34,709 nucleotides of DNA. It comes from Marivirga sp. ANT-B6. Lineage in GTDB: Bacteria > Bacteroidota > Bacteroidia > Cytophagales > Cyclobacteriaceae. The notes beneath the pieces were generated by a model. That model saw only the letters and a list, made by a program, of their open reading frames with translations. It was not told the DNA's origin and did not search any database. Below, in pieces: positions 23,937 through 32,376 of this stretch. The stretch covers positions 1-34,709 of the forward strand of contig LXQK01000012.1 in the NCBI GenBank assembly GCA_001683905.1. Reading direction: 5' to 3'. The position numbers were made by a program, and so were the translations under genes. The number at the start of each line of letters is the position of its first letter. Position 1 is the stretch's first letter.

Positions 23937-25046
23937 TTGAAAACTTATATAACTGCGATAGGCACGGCAAACCCTCTTCATTCTCTTCCACAAGCAGAGA
24001 TAGGAGAGTTTATGGCTGATGCATTAAATCTGCAAGGAAATGAACGACGAAGACTAAAAGTGCTATACCGGGCGTCTGGTATACAGTCACGGCAATCGGT
24101 CATAGAGGATTACGGCAAAAAAAACGGTGATTTTACTTTTTTCCCCAATACCCGAGAGCTTGAGCCCTTCCCTGACGTAGCCGATAGGATGGCACTATAC
24201 AAAGATTCGGCGCTCGATCTGTGTGTAAAGGCAGCACATCGTTGTTTTGAGGGTACCAATGGCATAGCCAATAAAGATATTACCCATATAATCTCGGTAA
24301 GCTGTACGGGCATGTATGCTCCCGGATTGGATATTGAATTGGTGGAAGCCCTTTCACTAAGCACCCATGTACAACGAACAGCGATTAATTTTATGGGCTG
24401 TTATGCCGCTTTTAACGCTTTAAAAGTAGCTGATGCAATCTGTAGGGCAGATGCTGATGCTAATGTGTTATTGGTATGCGTAGAATTATGCAGCATACAC
24501 TTTCAGAAAAAAAACGACGACGACAACCTCCTTGCCAATGCACTATTTGGCGATGGTGCCGCTGCAGTAATCCTCACATCGAAACCAAAAAAGGGATTAT
24601 CGCTCTCGCTGGAAAATTTTTATTGCGACCTGGCCTATGCCGGAAAGCAGGAAATGGCCTGGAACATAGGTGGTCTTGGTTTTGAAATGCGCCTCTCGGC
24701 TTATGTACCCGATATTATCAAGTTGGGCATAAAGAAGCTTGCTGATAATCTTTTACAAAAGATCAGCCTCAGCCGTAAAAACATCGACTTGTTTGCTATA
24801 CATCCGGGAGGAAAAAAAATACTTGAAACCATAGAAAAGGAGCTTGGCTTAACCCGGCAAGATAATGCCTGTGCCTATAAAGTACTCAGGGAACACGGCA
24901 ATATGTCTTCACCAACAGTACTATTCGTGTTAAAGGAGATTATGGACGGCATCGGTATTGATGAAGAAAAGAAAAATATATTGAGCTTTGCCTTTGGGCC
25001 GGGATTGACCATGGAAAGCATGCTTCTCAAAAGTCACTATAACTAA
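23937..25046 (+). CDS. Type III polyketide synthase (chalcone synthase-like)
   Basis: A 369-residue protein with a TTG start. The catalytic triad is in place: Cys155 in NFMGCYAAFN, His289 in FAIHPGGKKI and Asn322 in REHGNMSSPT. Also present are FGDGAAA (204-210) and the C-terminal AFGPGLTME loop. These enzymes extend a CoA-activated starter with malonyl-CoA and cyclise the chain to a pyrone, resorcinol or phloroglucinol-type ring; starter and ring type cannot be read from sequence here. Its N-terminus and SCTGMYAPGLDIELVEAL are typical of the bacterial clade. The methyltransferase gene begins 11 bases after its stop, and the UbiA gene diverges upstream. Confidence 0.93.
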   Translation: MKTYITAIGTANPLHSLPQAEIGEFMADALNLQGNERRRLKVLYRASGIQSRQSVIEDYGKKNGDFTFFPNTRELEPFPDVADRMALYKDSALDLCVKAAHRCFEGTNGIANKDITHIISVSCTGMYAPGLDIELVEALSLSTHVQRTAINFMGCYAAFNALKVADAICRADADANVLLVCVELCSIHFQKKNDDDNLLANALFGDGAAAVILTSKPKKGLSLSLENFYCDLAYAGKQEMAWNIGGLGFEMRLSAYVPDIIKLGIKKLADNLLQKISLSRKNIDLFAIHPGGKKILETIEKELGLTRQDNACAYKVLREHGNMSSPTVLFVLKEIMDGIGIDEEKKNILSFAFGPGLTMESMLLKSHYN

Positions 25047-25057
25047 TCCAGTAACTC

Positions 25058-25774
25058 ATGACCGGGAAGTTTCGACATCGTTCTACTCAAAAAGAAATCA
25101 TGGATGATTTTAATGGTGCAGGAGCCGAAATGGATCAGACGCTTCGCGAACTGGATGCTGTCAACCGGATATTAGGCGGTAATAATATCAGTATCGACGG
25201 CTTGCAAAAATTTCTTAACGATAGAAAAGTCGGCGCATCGATAACCATTGCTGATTTAGGATGCGGTGGAGGCGATATCATGAAGAAGATGGCAGACTGG
25301 GGAAGGAAAAAAAACATTCAAATGGCCTTAGAAGGTGTTGATGCCAATCCTAACATCATCGGCTACGCCCAGAACAATACGGCGGAATATTCAGAAATAA
25401 CCTATAAAACGCTTGATATATTTTCTGACGAATTCAGACAGCGCAAGTATGATCTAATACATTGCAGCCTTTTTACACATCACTTCACAGATGAGGAATT
25501 GGTCTGTTTATTTGGCCAGCTAAAGGACCAGGTGAGAATAGGGATCATTATCAACGATCTGCAGAGAAACTGGTTCGCCTATTATGCCATCAAGTACATT
25601 ACAGCGGTTTTTTCCCGATCTGCTATGGTCCAAAATGACGGCCCGATTTCCGTACTGAGGGCATTTCACAAAAAAGAGTGGGAGAATATCCTGGGTCAGG
25701 CCGGAATAAAAAACTTCACGATGAAATGGATGTGGGCTTTTCGCTGGCAGGTTTTAATAAGTAGGAAAGCATAA
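25058..25774 (+). CDS. SAM-dependent methyltransferase (class I)
   Basis: A 238-residue protein. Motif I is ADLGCGGGD (about 65-73), followed by the acidic post-I segment LEGVDANPNII, and a motif around YDLIHCSLFTHHFTDEELV, with the histidine pair typical of this Bacteroidota clade. An active-site helical cap at the N-terminus (RHRSTQKEIMDDFNGAGAEMDQTLREL) resembles methyltransferases that follow type III PKS genes. It would methylate the ring carbon or hydroxyl of the polyketide; which is unknown. It starts 11 bases after the PKS gene, surely in one operon. The next gene converges with only 3 bases between stops, so no further pathway enzyme follows. Confidence 0.88.
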   Translation: MTGKFRHRSTQKEIMDDFNGAGAEMDQTLRELDAVNRILGGNNISIDGLQKFLNDRKVGASITIADLGCGGGDIMKKMADWGRKKNIQMALEGVDANPNIIGYAQNNTAEYSEITYKTLDIFSDEFRQRKYDLIHCSLFTHHFTDEELVCLFGQLKDQVRIGIIINDLQRNWFAYYAIKYITAVFSRSAMVQNDGPISVLRAFHKKEWENILGQAGIKNFTMKWMWAFRWQVLISRKA

Positions 25775-25777
25775 AGA

Positions 25778-27739
25778 TCAGGGCAAAAGGCTAATTTTTA
25801 AAATTTTATCCCCAACCTCGAGAAGGTGCACAATGTCCATCCCTGACGCAACCTTAGCAAATATAGTATAACGCCCATCTAAATGGGGGGTAGGATTGTG
25901 GGTAATGAACCATTGGCAACTTTCAGTGTCCTTTCCGGCAGAAGCCATCCCTACATAACCTTCTTCGTAACTTAACGGTGCAAATTCGGAGCGAATGGAG
26001 TAGTCGGTACCACCCCAGCCATCGCCCCTTGGGCAACCTCCTTGCGCCACGAAGTTGGGTACTACCCGGTGGAAAAATCTGCCATTATAGAAGCCCTGTC
26101 GTACAAGACTTAAAAAATTTATAACCGACCCTGGCGCATCTTCCACCACTAATTGTAATGTAATAGTTCCTCTATCTGTCGCTATGCTTACCTTTTGGGT
26201 AACCGGTACTTTCTTTACACCTTCCCAATCTATCGGGTGGTTGTATGGATTGGCGGGAGCTTCTGATTTCACGTTTTGTTTGGTAGATCCTGCAAGAACG
26301 CCTTCAGCATAATCAATCGTCTTTTGAAGCTCTATCAGGGTCTCTATATCCTCCGGTAGTTCGAGCTTATTTTTTGCCGTATACAAAAAGCCTATGTCTT
26401 TATAAAAGCCGTCTTTGGTAAAAAGAGGATTTCGGATGGCGGAAGCCGCGAGTCCTATCATGGCCATATCGCCAGATAAAATACCCCGTTGAAAAATCTC
26501 TCGGAAATGAGGGGCCAAAGTATCTGGAAAATCTTTGCTAAATCTCATGGCCATCAACGACTCCATACCATAGGTGCTTACAACAGGAACTTTCGTATTG
26601 AACGTCTGATCTTCTACAAACCTGTAAGATTCCGGATCTGCACCAAGCGCCTTCAATAAAGCGGCTTTTTTATAGCTGTTTTTCGTTTTCTGGATATGCT
26701 CTTTTACATTCGCGGCAAGCGCACTTCCTTTTTCCGGATCCAACTTTAAGAATGCCGCTATGATATTAGCCCGTACGCGAGAATTAGGATGATCCAGCAA
26801 GGGGAGTAACGAATGCGCTTCGTCAATGTGCGAGGCATTAGCCAAAAGCACTTCAGAAGCTACGACAGCGACATTTGGGTTTTTTGCATTTAATCCCTGA
26901 AACAGCACTTGGTGCAGTGGCTTTGTATCTCCCACGGCACGCAATGCGCTCACCCTTACCCTGTAATCTGGATCGCTTTCATAAAGCATAGCTAATGTAT
27001 CCTGAATTTCTATGGCAGTAATTTTACCCAAAGCCAAAACGGATGCCAGCCTCACATGGGGAGAAGTATCATGATGAGCATTAACAGTAAGTTGCGCCTG
27101 ATGGGGCAGTAGCTCCTCAGCATTTACACTCCGGGAGAAAAAATTCGCTGCTGCCAGACGGGCGCGGTAGGGGGAAGCCGGCTGGAGCAGGGTCGCGGCT
27201 TTGTTTTGTGATTCTAAGGAAACGATATTTCTAAGGCCAGCGCGATAGATTCCCCACGCACACCCTGCTGCTTCAGAATCATTGCGTACCTGAAAGTCTG
27301 AAAGATATAACAGGCCTTTGGCTGTACAAATTTTGCCTAAGGCTTCTAACATATTTGCCTTTCCCGTAAGATTCCCTTCGGCACTAATTGCTTCCATTAA
27401 AGCATCTTGAGCCTGTGACGATCCAATCTGTCCTAAAGCATACGCTGAAGCACTTCTCACCGCTGCGGCAGGGTCATGCAATAGTTTGATCAGCGGCTGT
27501 AAAGCAGCGGAATCTTGTACCGAGGCAAATGCCATAGCCGCCTCGGCCCGATACACTGGGTTTTCATCGTTAAAATAGGCCAACAACTTTATACTTTCCC
27601 GCCGATCCTGAAGGTCATAAATGGCGACAATAGAAGGATCCGAAAATTTATTGACGGAGGCTTTACTTCCTGGAGATGGTCTGATGCCCTGGCAGCTAAA
27701 GCAGAAAATCATGATGATAATGTAGCTGTATCTGATCAT
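25778..27739 (-). CDS. HEAT-repeat lipoprotein fused to a cyclophilin-type peptidyl-prolyl isomerase
   Basis: A 653-residue protein. A short lipoprotein-like signal ends FCFSC (Cys16; the position -3 Phe makes the lipobox imperfect). Residues about 40-400 are HEAT repeats (NPVYRAEAAMAFASVQD, AAAVRSASAYALGQIG, SPHVRLASVLALGKI, PDYRVRVSALRAVGD, NSRVRANIIAAFLKL). The last 150 residues are a cyclophilin domain: VSIATDRGTITLQLVVEDAPGS, FFHRVVPNFVAQGG with the catalytic Arg context, and GYVGMASAGKDTESCQWFIT. It would catalyse prolyl isomerisation with the repeats as a binding scaffold, probably in the periplasm. It overlaps the mazG stop by one base (TAATG), so it is coupled to mazG. Confidence 0.92.
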   Translation of the reverse strand: MIRYSYIIIMIFCFSCQGIRPSPGSKASVNKFSDPSIVAIYDLQDRRESIKLLAYFNDENPVYRAEAAMAFASVQDSAALQPLIKLLHDPAAAVRSASAYALGQIGSSQAQDALMEAISAEGNLTGKANMLEALGKICTAKGLLYLSDFQVRNDSEAAGCAWGIYRAGLRNIVSLESQNKAATLLQPASPYRARLAAANFFSRSVNAEELLPHQAQLTVNAHHDTSPHVRLASVLALGKITAIEIQDTLAMLYESDPDYRVRVSALRAVGDTKPLHQVLFQGLNAKNPNVAVVASEVLLANASHIDEAHSLLPLLDHPNSRVRANIIAAFLKLDPEKGSALAANVKEHIQKTKNSYKKAALLKALGADPESYRFVEDQTFNTKVPVVSTYGMESLMAMRFSKDFPDTLAPHFREIFQRGILSGDMAMIGLAASAIRNPLFTKDGFYKDIGFLYTAKNKLELPEDIETLIELQKTIDYAEGVLAGSTKQNVKSEAPANPYNHPIDWEGVKKVPVTQKVSIATDRGTITLQLVVEDAPGSVINFLSLVRQGFYNGRFFHRVVPNFVAQGGCPRGDGWGGTDYSIRSEFAPLSYEEGYVGMASAGKDTESCQWFITHNPTPHLDGRYTIFAKVASGMDIVHLLEVGDKILKISLLP

Positions 27740-28545
27740 TATAATGACTTTGCTTTATTCCAATAAGCATCCATTTCCTCCAGGCTCATCTCCGATAAAC
27801 TTTTACCTGCCTGTTTGGCACCATCTTCTAAATATTGAAAGCGTTTGATAAATTTTTTGTTGGTTCGTTCCAGCGCTTCTTCGGGATTTATATCAATAAA
27901 CCTGGCATAATTGACTAGCGAAAACATAAGGTCGCCGAATTCAGCCTGGGCCTTGTCTTTGTCTATTTCCTTGCCATCTTCCACATTAAATTCCTCTTTG
28001 AATTCCTGCATTTCTTCTTCTACCTTCTCCCAAACCTGGCTTTTCTTCTCCCAGTCAAATCCTACACCCCGTGCTTTCTCCTGAATTCGCATTGCTTTGA
28101 TCAAAGCAGGCAATGAAGCAGGTACTCCTCCTAAAACCGATTTATTGCCTTTTTCTTTCAGCTTTATTTTTTCCCAATTCTGCTTTACCACGTCTTCAGA
28201 TTCTGCCTGCACATCGCCATAAATATGTGGATGTCTCCTCACCAGCTTTTCACATTGTTCTTCTATAACTGCCTGAATATCAAAAGCACCGGCTTCGAAA
28301 CCCAGACGCGCATAAAATAAAACATGAAGTAAAATATCTCCAAGTTCCTTTTTTACCTCGTCCAGATCACCATCGATGATGCTATCCGAAAGCTCATAGG
28401 TTTCCTCCAATGTTAAGTGACGCAGGCTTTCCATGGTTTGCTTCTTATCCCAGGGACAGTTTTCCCGTAGCTCATCCATGATGGTGAGCATCCTATCAAA
28501 AGCATTCAGCTTTTCCTTTCTATTTTCGTCGTGGGTAATTTTCAT
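27739..28545 (-). CDS. mazG: Nucleoside triphosphate pyrophosphohydrolase MazG
   Basis: A 268-residue protein with two MazG repeats. The first has CPWDKKQTMESLRHLTLEETYEL with the EExxE-type metal site and KKELGDILLHVLFYARLG. The second has QAEFGDLMFSLVNYARFID. It hydrolyses non-canonical or excess NTPs to NMP and pyrophosphate, a house-cleaning role. Start ATG at 28545. Its stop overlaps the start of the HEAT/cyclophilin gene. It diverges from the chloride channel across 179 bases that hold no gene. Confidence 0.95.
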   Translation of the reverse strand: MKITHDENRKEKLNAFDRMLTIMDELRENCPWDKKQTMESLRHLTLEETYELSDSIIDGDLDEVKKELGDILLHVLFYARLGFEAGAFDIQAVIEEQCEKLVRRHPHIYGDVQAESEDVVKQNWEKIKLKEKGNKSVLGGVPASLPALIKAMRIQEKARGVGFDWEKKSQVWEKVEEEMQEFKEEFNVEDGKEIDKDKAQAEFGDLMFSLVNYARFIDINPEEALERTNKKFIKRFQYLEDGAKQAGKSLSEMSLEEMDAYWNKAKSL

Positions 28546-28724
28546 AGTCTAATGTAAAAATTTAATGTCCAAATAAGAAATTCGAGATAAAATTTACTGT
28601 ATTGTAATCATTAGCCATAGAATACCTTTTTTATTTGGGTATAATGGGTAAAATTGCAGACTGAAGTTTACCATCATCCCAAGGCCAAAGATCGCGCTAA
28701 TATGCAAATATTCTTTTATCATCG

Positions 28725-30518
28725 ATGCGAGATTATCAAAACATAAAGTCAAAACGCCTTCTCACCCGGTTTCTAATCTGGAGGTTAAGACATATCAACC
28801 GCAAAAATTTTATATTGATCTTAAGTGGATTGATAGGGATAATTTCGGGTATTGCGGCAGTTATACTTAAACAAAGTGTCCACTTTATCCAGCAGATCTT
28901 AACTGGTAACTTCGATATTCAATATGCCAATTATCTTTATCTAAGCTATCCTCTTATTGGCATTTTGCTTACGGTTTTGTTGTCAAAATATGTGCTTAAA
29001 GAAAAACTGGGACATGGAATCACGAATATACTCTTTACAATCTCGAAAGGCTCAAGCGTAATCTCTGGTACCAAGATGTATTCCCGGATGCTCACCAGTG
29101 CCGTTACAGTGGGGTTTGGCGGGTCCGTGGGTCTGGAGTCTCCCATTGTTGTTACTGGCTCAGCCATAGGCTCTAACATCGGGCGCATGGTGCACATGAA
29201 TTATAAAAGTCGTACACTGCTAATCGGCTGTGGTGCAGCAGGCGCGATATCTGCAATATTTAATTCCCCTGTAGCTGGCGTAGTTTTTAGTATAGAAGTC
29301 ATCTTAGTAGATATAACCATTGCGGCATTCATTCCTCTTCTGATAGCTTCTGTTTTCGGTTCTTTAGTAACCCTTGTACTATTGGGTGATGAAATTCTCT
29401 TTAGTTTTCAGCTCCAGGATCCCTTTGTTGCAAAGGATGTTCCTTATTATATTGTATTAGGGGTTGTCTGTGGGCTGGTATCGGTATATTTTGTCCGCAT
29501 CACTTATGCGGTGGAAGGGTGGCTGACATCTTTAAAAAACGATATCGGCAGAGGGTTGGTAGGAGGAATTTGCCTGGGGATTATTATCTTCGTCTTTCCT
29601 CCGATTTACGGAGAAGGATATAGCTTCATTAAGTTATTACTCACCGGCAATGGTTTTGAGATTTTCAACAATAGCCTGTTTTTCGACCAGTTTAATAACT
29701 ATGTCTTATTGGCCGTATTTATATTTGGCTTGATACTGGTAAAGCCCATAGCTGCTGCCTTAACCATCGGATCTGGCGGTTCAGGAGGTATCTTCGGTCC
29801 CTCACTTTTCTTAGGCGGCATGACTGGCTATTTTCTAGCCAATATCATGAATTTTCTGCCGCTTGATTATGCCTTAAGTACTAGCAATTTTACACTTGTA
29901 GGTATGTGCGGCGTGATGAGCGGGATAATAAGTGCACCTTTGACGGCTATTTTTTTGATAGCAGAAATCACAGACGGATACACTTTATTTGTGCCGCTCA
30001 TGTTGGTAAGCGCCATATCCTATAGTACTTTTTCTTATTTCGAACGCTACTCATTTTACAGCAAGCAACTGATAGAAAAGGGAGACTTGATCCCCTATAA
30101 CAAAGATCTTCAGGTACTTAGTCTTATTGATTTAAATAAAATTATAGAGACTGACCTGCTCGCCATTCATCCGGAGGCAAAGCTTCAGGATATCGTAAAA
30201 TTAGTCAGAACTTCAAAAAGGAACATTTTTCCTGTCGTGGAAGACAATAAACTAATGGGCGTAGTAATGCTTGATGACATTCGTGAAATTATGTTTGACG
30301 AAGATTTGGGAAAGCGCGTGGTCATCAAAACCTTGATGCATCCTCCCCCTGCACAAATTTCGTCGCTGGAAAATATGCAGTCGGTCATGCATAAGTTCGA
30401 GAAGACAGGTGCCTGGAATTTGCCCGTAATAGATGACGATCAATATGTTGGCTTTGTCTCCAAATCACGGATCTTTAATGCTTATCGAAAAAAATTAATC
30501 CGGCAGCATCAGGATTAG
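28725..30518 (+). CDS. CLC-family chloride channel/transporter with C-terminal CBS pair
   Basis: A 597-residue protein. The CLC core spans about 30-430 with signature GFGGSVGLESP (gating Glu138), FNSPVAGVVFSIEV (about 179-192) and GSGGSGGIFGPSLFLGG, the GxFxP selectivity motif. Two CBS domains follow at about 460-590 (LAIHPEAKLQDIVKLV, later RVVIKTLMHPPPAQISS). The position that is the internal proton glutamate in E. coli ClcA (FIIEEM) reads FSIEVI here, that is Val, as in eukaryotic CLC channels, so passive chloride conduction is possible rather than Cl-/H+ exchange. This is inferred from alignment by eye. The upstream sequence contains TTTG and TATAAT-like stretches. Confidence 0.93.
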   Translation: MRDYQNIKSKRLLTRFLIWRLRHINRKNFILILSGLIGIISGIAAVILKQSVHFIQQILTGNFDIQYANYLYLSYPLIGILLTVLLSKYVLKEKLGHGITNILFTISKGSSVISGTKMYSRMLTSAVTVGFGGSVGLESPIVVTGSAIGSNIGRMVHMNYKSRTLLIGCGAAGAISAIFNSPVAGVVFSIEVILVDITIAAFIPLLIASVFGSLVTLVLLGDEILFSFQLQDPFVAKDVPYYIVLGVVCGLVSVYFVRITYAVEGWLTSLKNDIGRGLVGGICLGIIIFVFPPIYGEGYSFIKLLLTGNGFEIFNNSLFFDQFNNYVLLAVFIFGLILVKPIAAALTIGSGGSGGIFGPSLFLGGMTGYFLANIMNFLPLDYALSTSNFTLVGMCGVMSGIISAPLTAIFLIAEITDGYTLFVPLMLVSAISYSTFSYFERYSFYSKQLIEKGDLIPYNKDLQVLSLIDLNKIIETDLLAIHPEAKLQDIVKLVRTSKRNIFPVVEDNKLMGVVMLDDIREIMFDEDLGKRVVIKTLMHPPPAQISSLENMQSVMHKFEKTGAWNLPVIDDDQYVGFVSKSRIFNAYRKKLIRQHQD

Positions 30519-30649
30519 CGCCCAACATTTGCTTAAAATCCTAATGCGACACCTTTTTTTCGCGATACAAGCCACTACCAAAGTAGTTGATCTTCTATTT
30601 TTTATTCCCGAAACTTTGACCAATATCTACGCGTTGTAAAAGAAACCAT

Positions 30650-30657
30650 TATTTTTG
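30650..30657 (+). promoter_or_regulatory. Candidate -7 element TATTTTTG before the NqrM-like gene
   Basis: TATTTTTG fits TAnnTTTG, 17 bases before the ATG at 30675. A -33 TTTG at the usual distance is not seen, so this is tentative. Confidence 0.35.
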
Positions 30658-30674
30658 CATATAATTTACTTAAC

Positions 30675-30905
30675 ATGGCTACTATATTTTTGGCAATAGG
30701 CTTCCTGGCATTCTTTTTTATCCTGATGTCGGTGCGGCTGATATTTTTAAAAAAAGGAGAATTTAAAGGAACATGCGCTTCCCAAAGCCCATTCCTGAAT
30801 AAAGAGGGAGGCACCTGTGGCTATTGTGGAAAAAACGTAACAGCTGGAGAAGATTGTGGCAATCCGGAATCAGAGGTAAACAAGGTATTATCACGATTCA
30901 AATAA
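30675..30905 (+). CDS. NqrM-like small membrane protein with four cysteines
   Basis: A 76-residue protein with one N-terminal transmembrane helix (about 3-25) and four cysteines (34, 48, 51 and 61) in KGTCASQSPFLNKEGGTCGYCGKNV and GEDCGN. The layout matches NqrM, the small iron-binding protein needed to mature the Na+-translocating NADH:quinone reductase, and its Bacteroidota relatives. No nqr genes are in the window. It is not an ordinary shadow ORF: the reading frame is protein-like, and a promoter-like element precedes it. An alternative is a general metal-binding membrane peptide. Confidence 0.75.
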   Translation: MATIFLAIGFLAFFFILMSVRLIFLKKGEFKGTCASQSPFLNKEGGTCGYCGKNVTAGEDCGNPESEVNKVLSRFK

Positions 30906-30948
30906 TTTATAACCTTTTAGATATACGGTTACCAAATTTATTTTTTGT

Positions 30949-30956
30949 TACCTTTG
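30949..30956 (+). promoter_or_regulatory. -7 promoter element TACCTTTG for glmM
   Basis: TACCTTTG, identical to the octamers before mutY and the TonB receptor, 28 bases before the GTG start of glmM. It implies that glmM and the cysteine desulfurase have their own promoter. Confidence 0.55.
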
Positions 30957-30984
30957 TGTGCATTGACCAAACTTTTTTATATAC

Positions 30985-32376
30985 GTGCCATTAATAAAAT
31001 CAATTTCAGGGATTCGGGGAACCATTGGCGGCCAGATAGGTGATGCGCTAACGCCCATAGATGTTGTTAAATTTTCAGTAGGTTTCGGTAATTGGGTAAA
31101 AAGCAGGCCAGTAAGCCCAAAGATCGTGATAGGGCGCGATGCGCGGCCATCTGGGGAAATGGTTTCCAGGTTGGTAGTAGCATCGTTGCAGTCGATTGGT
31201 ATTGATGTGGTCGACCTGGACCTGTCCACTACCCCGACTGTTGAACTGGCGGTGACGGCCGAAAAAGCTGGTGGAGGCATTATCATCACAGCGAGTCATA
31301 ATCCGATTCAATGGAATGCGCTAAAACTACTGAACGAAAATGGTGAATTTATCTCTGGCGATGACGGCGCGGCAGTATTAGAACTCGCAGAAGCTGAATC
31401 GTTTGATTTTTGCGATGTAAAGAAATTAGGAAGCTATACCCTGAAAGATGGTTATATCGAAAAACATATTGAACAAATCGTAGCCCTGCCGCTGGTAGAT
31501 GTTGAAGCAATACGGGCGAGAAACTTTAAAATTGCCATTGATTGTGTGAATTCTACAGGTGGTATCTCCATACCGCCCCTATTAAAGGCATTAGGAGTAG
31601 AATTAGTGACGGAATACTACTGCGATGTTAATGGGTTTTTTCCACACAACCCCGAGCCTCTTCCCGAAAACATTACCCACATTTGCAATGAAATCCGCCA
31701 TGGGCAGTTTGACCTGGGTATCGTAGTAGATCCCGACGTAGATAGACTGGCATTGGTTTGTGAAGATGGAACACCCTTTGGCGAGGAATATACACTGGTA
31801 GCAGTTGCTGATTATGTACTTACGCATGTTCCCGGAAATACCGTATCTAACCTTTCTTCAACCCGCGCTTTGCGCGACGTAACTGAAAAAAGAGGAGGAA
31901 AATATACCGCGTCGGCCGTTGGGGAAGTCAATGTGGTTACCGCCATGAAGGCTACAAAAGCTGTAATTGGTGGAGAAGGCAACGGTGGTATCATCTATCC
32001 GGAGCTCCACTATGGCCGCGACGCGTTGGTGGGCATAGCCTTATTCCTGACACATCTCGCCAAATTTGGAAAGTCGGCTTCGATGCTGCGGGCCACCTAC
32101 CCAGGCTACCATATTTCTAAGAACAAAATTGAACTTACCCCACAGATAGATGTTGATGAGGTGTTGGAGAAAATCAAGGATCGGTATAGCAAACAACCTG
32201 TCAACACGTCAGATGGCGTTAAGATAGAGTTTGGCTACGAATGGGTTCACCTCAGGAAATCTAATACTGAACCCATCATCAGAATATATTCCGAATCAGA
32301 GTCTTTAGCCACCGCAGATCACCTGGCTCATAAGATCATGATGGACATCAAAGAAATTATTAGTAACAATGGTTGA
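30985..32376 (+). CDS. glmM: Phosphoglucosamine mutase
   Basis: A 463-residue alpha-D-phosphohexomutase with a GTG start. The N-terminus KSISGIRGTIGGQIGDALTP is standard for Bacteroidota GlmM. The phosphoserine loop is ITASHNP (Ser104), the Mg2+ loop VVDPDVDRL, the sugar-binding loop GGEGNGG and the phosphate-binding tail RKSNTEPIIRIYSE. It converts glucosamine-6-phosphate to glucosamine-1-phosphate for UDP-GlcNAc, hence peptidoglycan and lipopolysaccharide. A phosphomannomutase function is the main alternative. Its 3' end overlaps the cysteine desulfurase start by 8 bases, so the two are translated from one message. Confidence 0.9.
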   Translation: MPLIKSISGIRGTIGGQIGDALTPIDVVKFSVGFGNWVKSRPVSPKIVIGRDARPSGEMVSRLVVASLQSIGIDVVDLDLSTTPTVELAVTAEKAGGGIIITASHNPIQWNALKLLNENGEFISGDDGAAVLELAEAESFDFCDVKKLGSYTLKDGYIEKHIEQIVALPLVDVEAIRARNFKIAIDCVNSTGGISIPPLLKALGVELVTEYYCDVNGFFPHNPEPLPENITHICNEIRHGQFDLGIVVDPDVDRLALVCEDGTPFGEEYTLVAVADYVLTHVPGNTVSNLSSTRALRDVTEKRGGKYTASAVGEVNVVTAMKATKAVIGGEGNGGIIYPELHYGRDALVGIALFLTHLAKFGKSASMLRATYPGYHISKNKIELTPQIDVDEVLEKIKDRYSKQPVNTSDGVKIEFGYEWVHLRKSNTEPIIRIYSESESLATADHLAHKIMMDIKEIISNNG

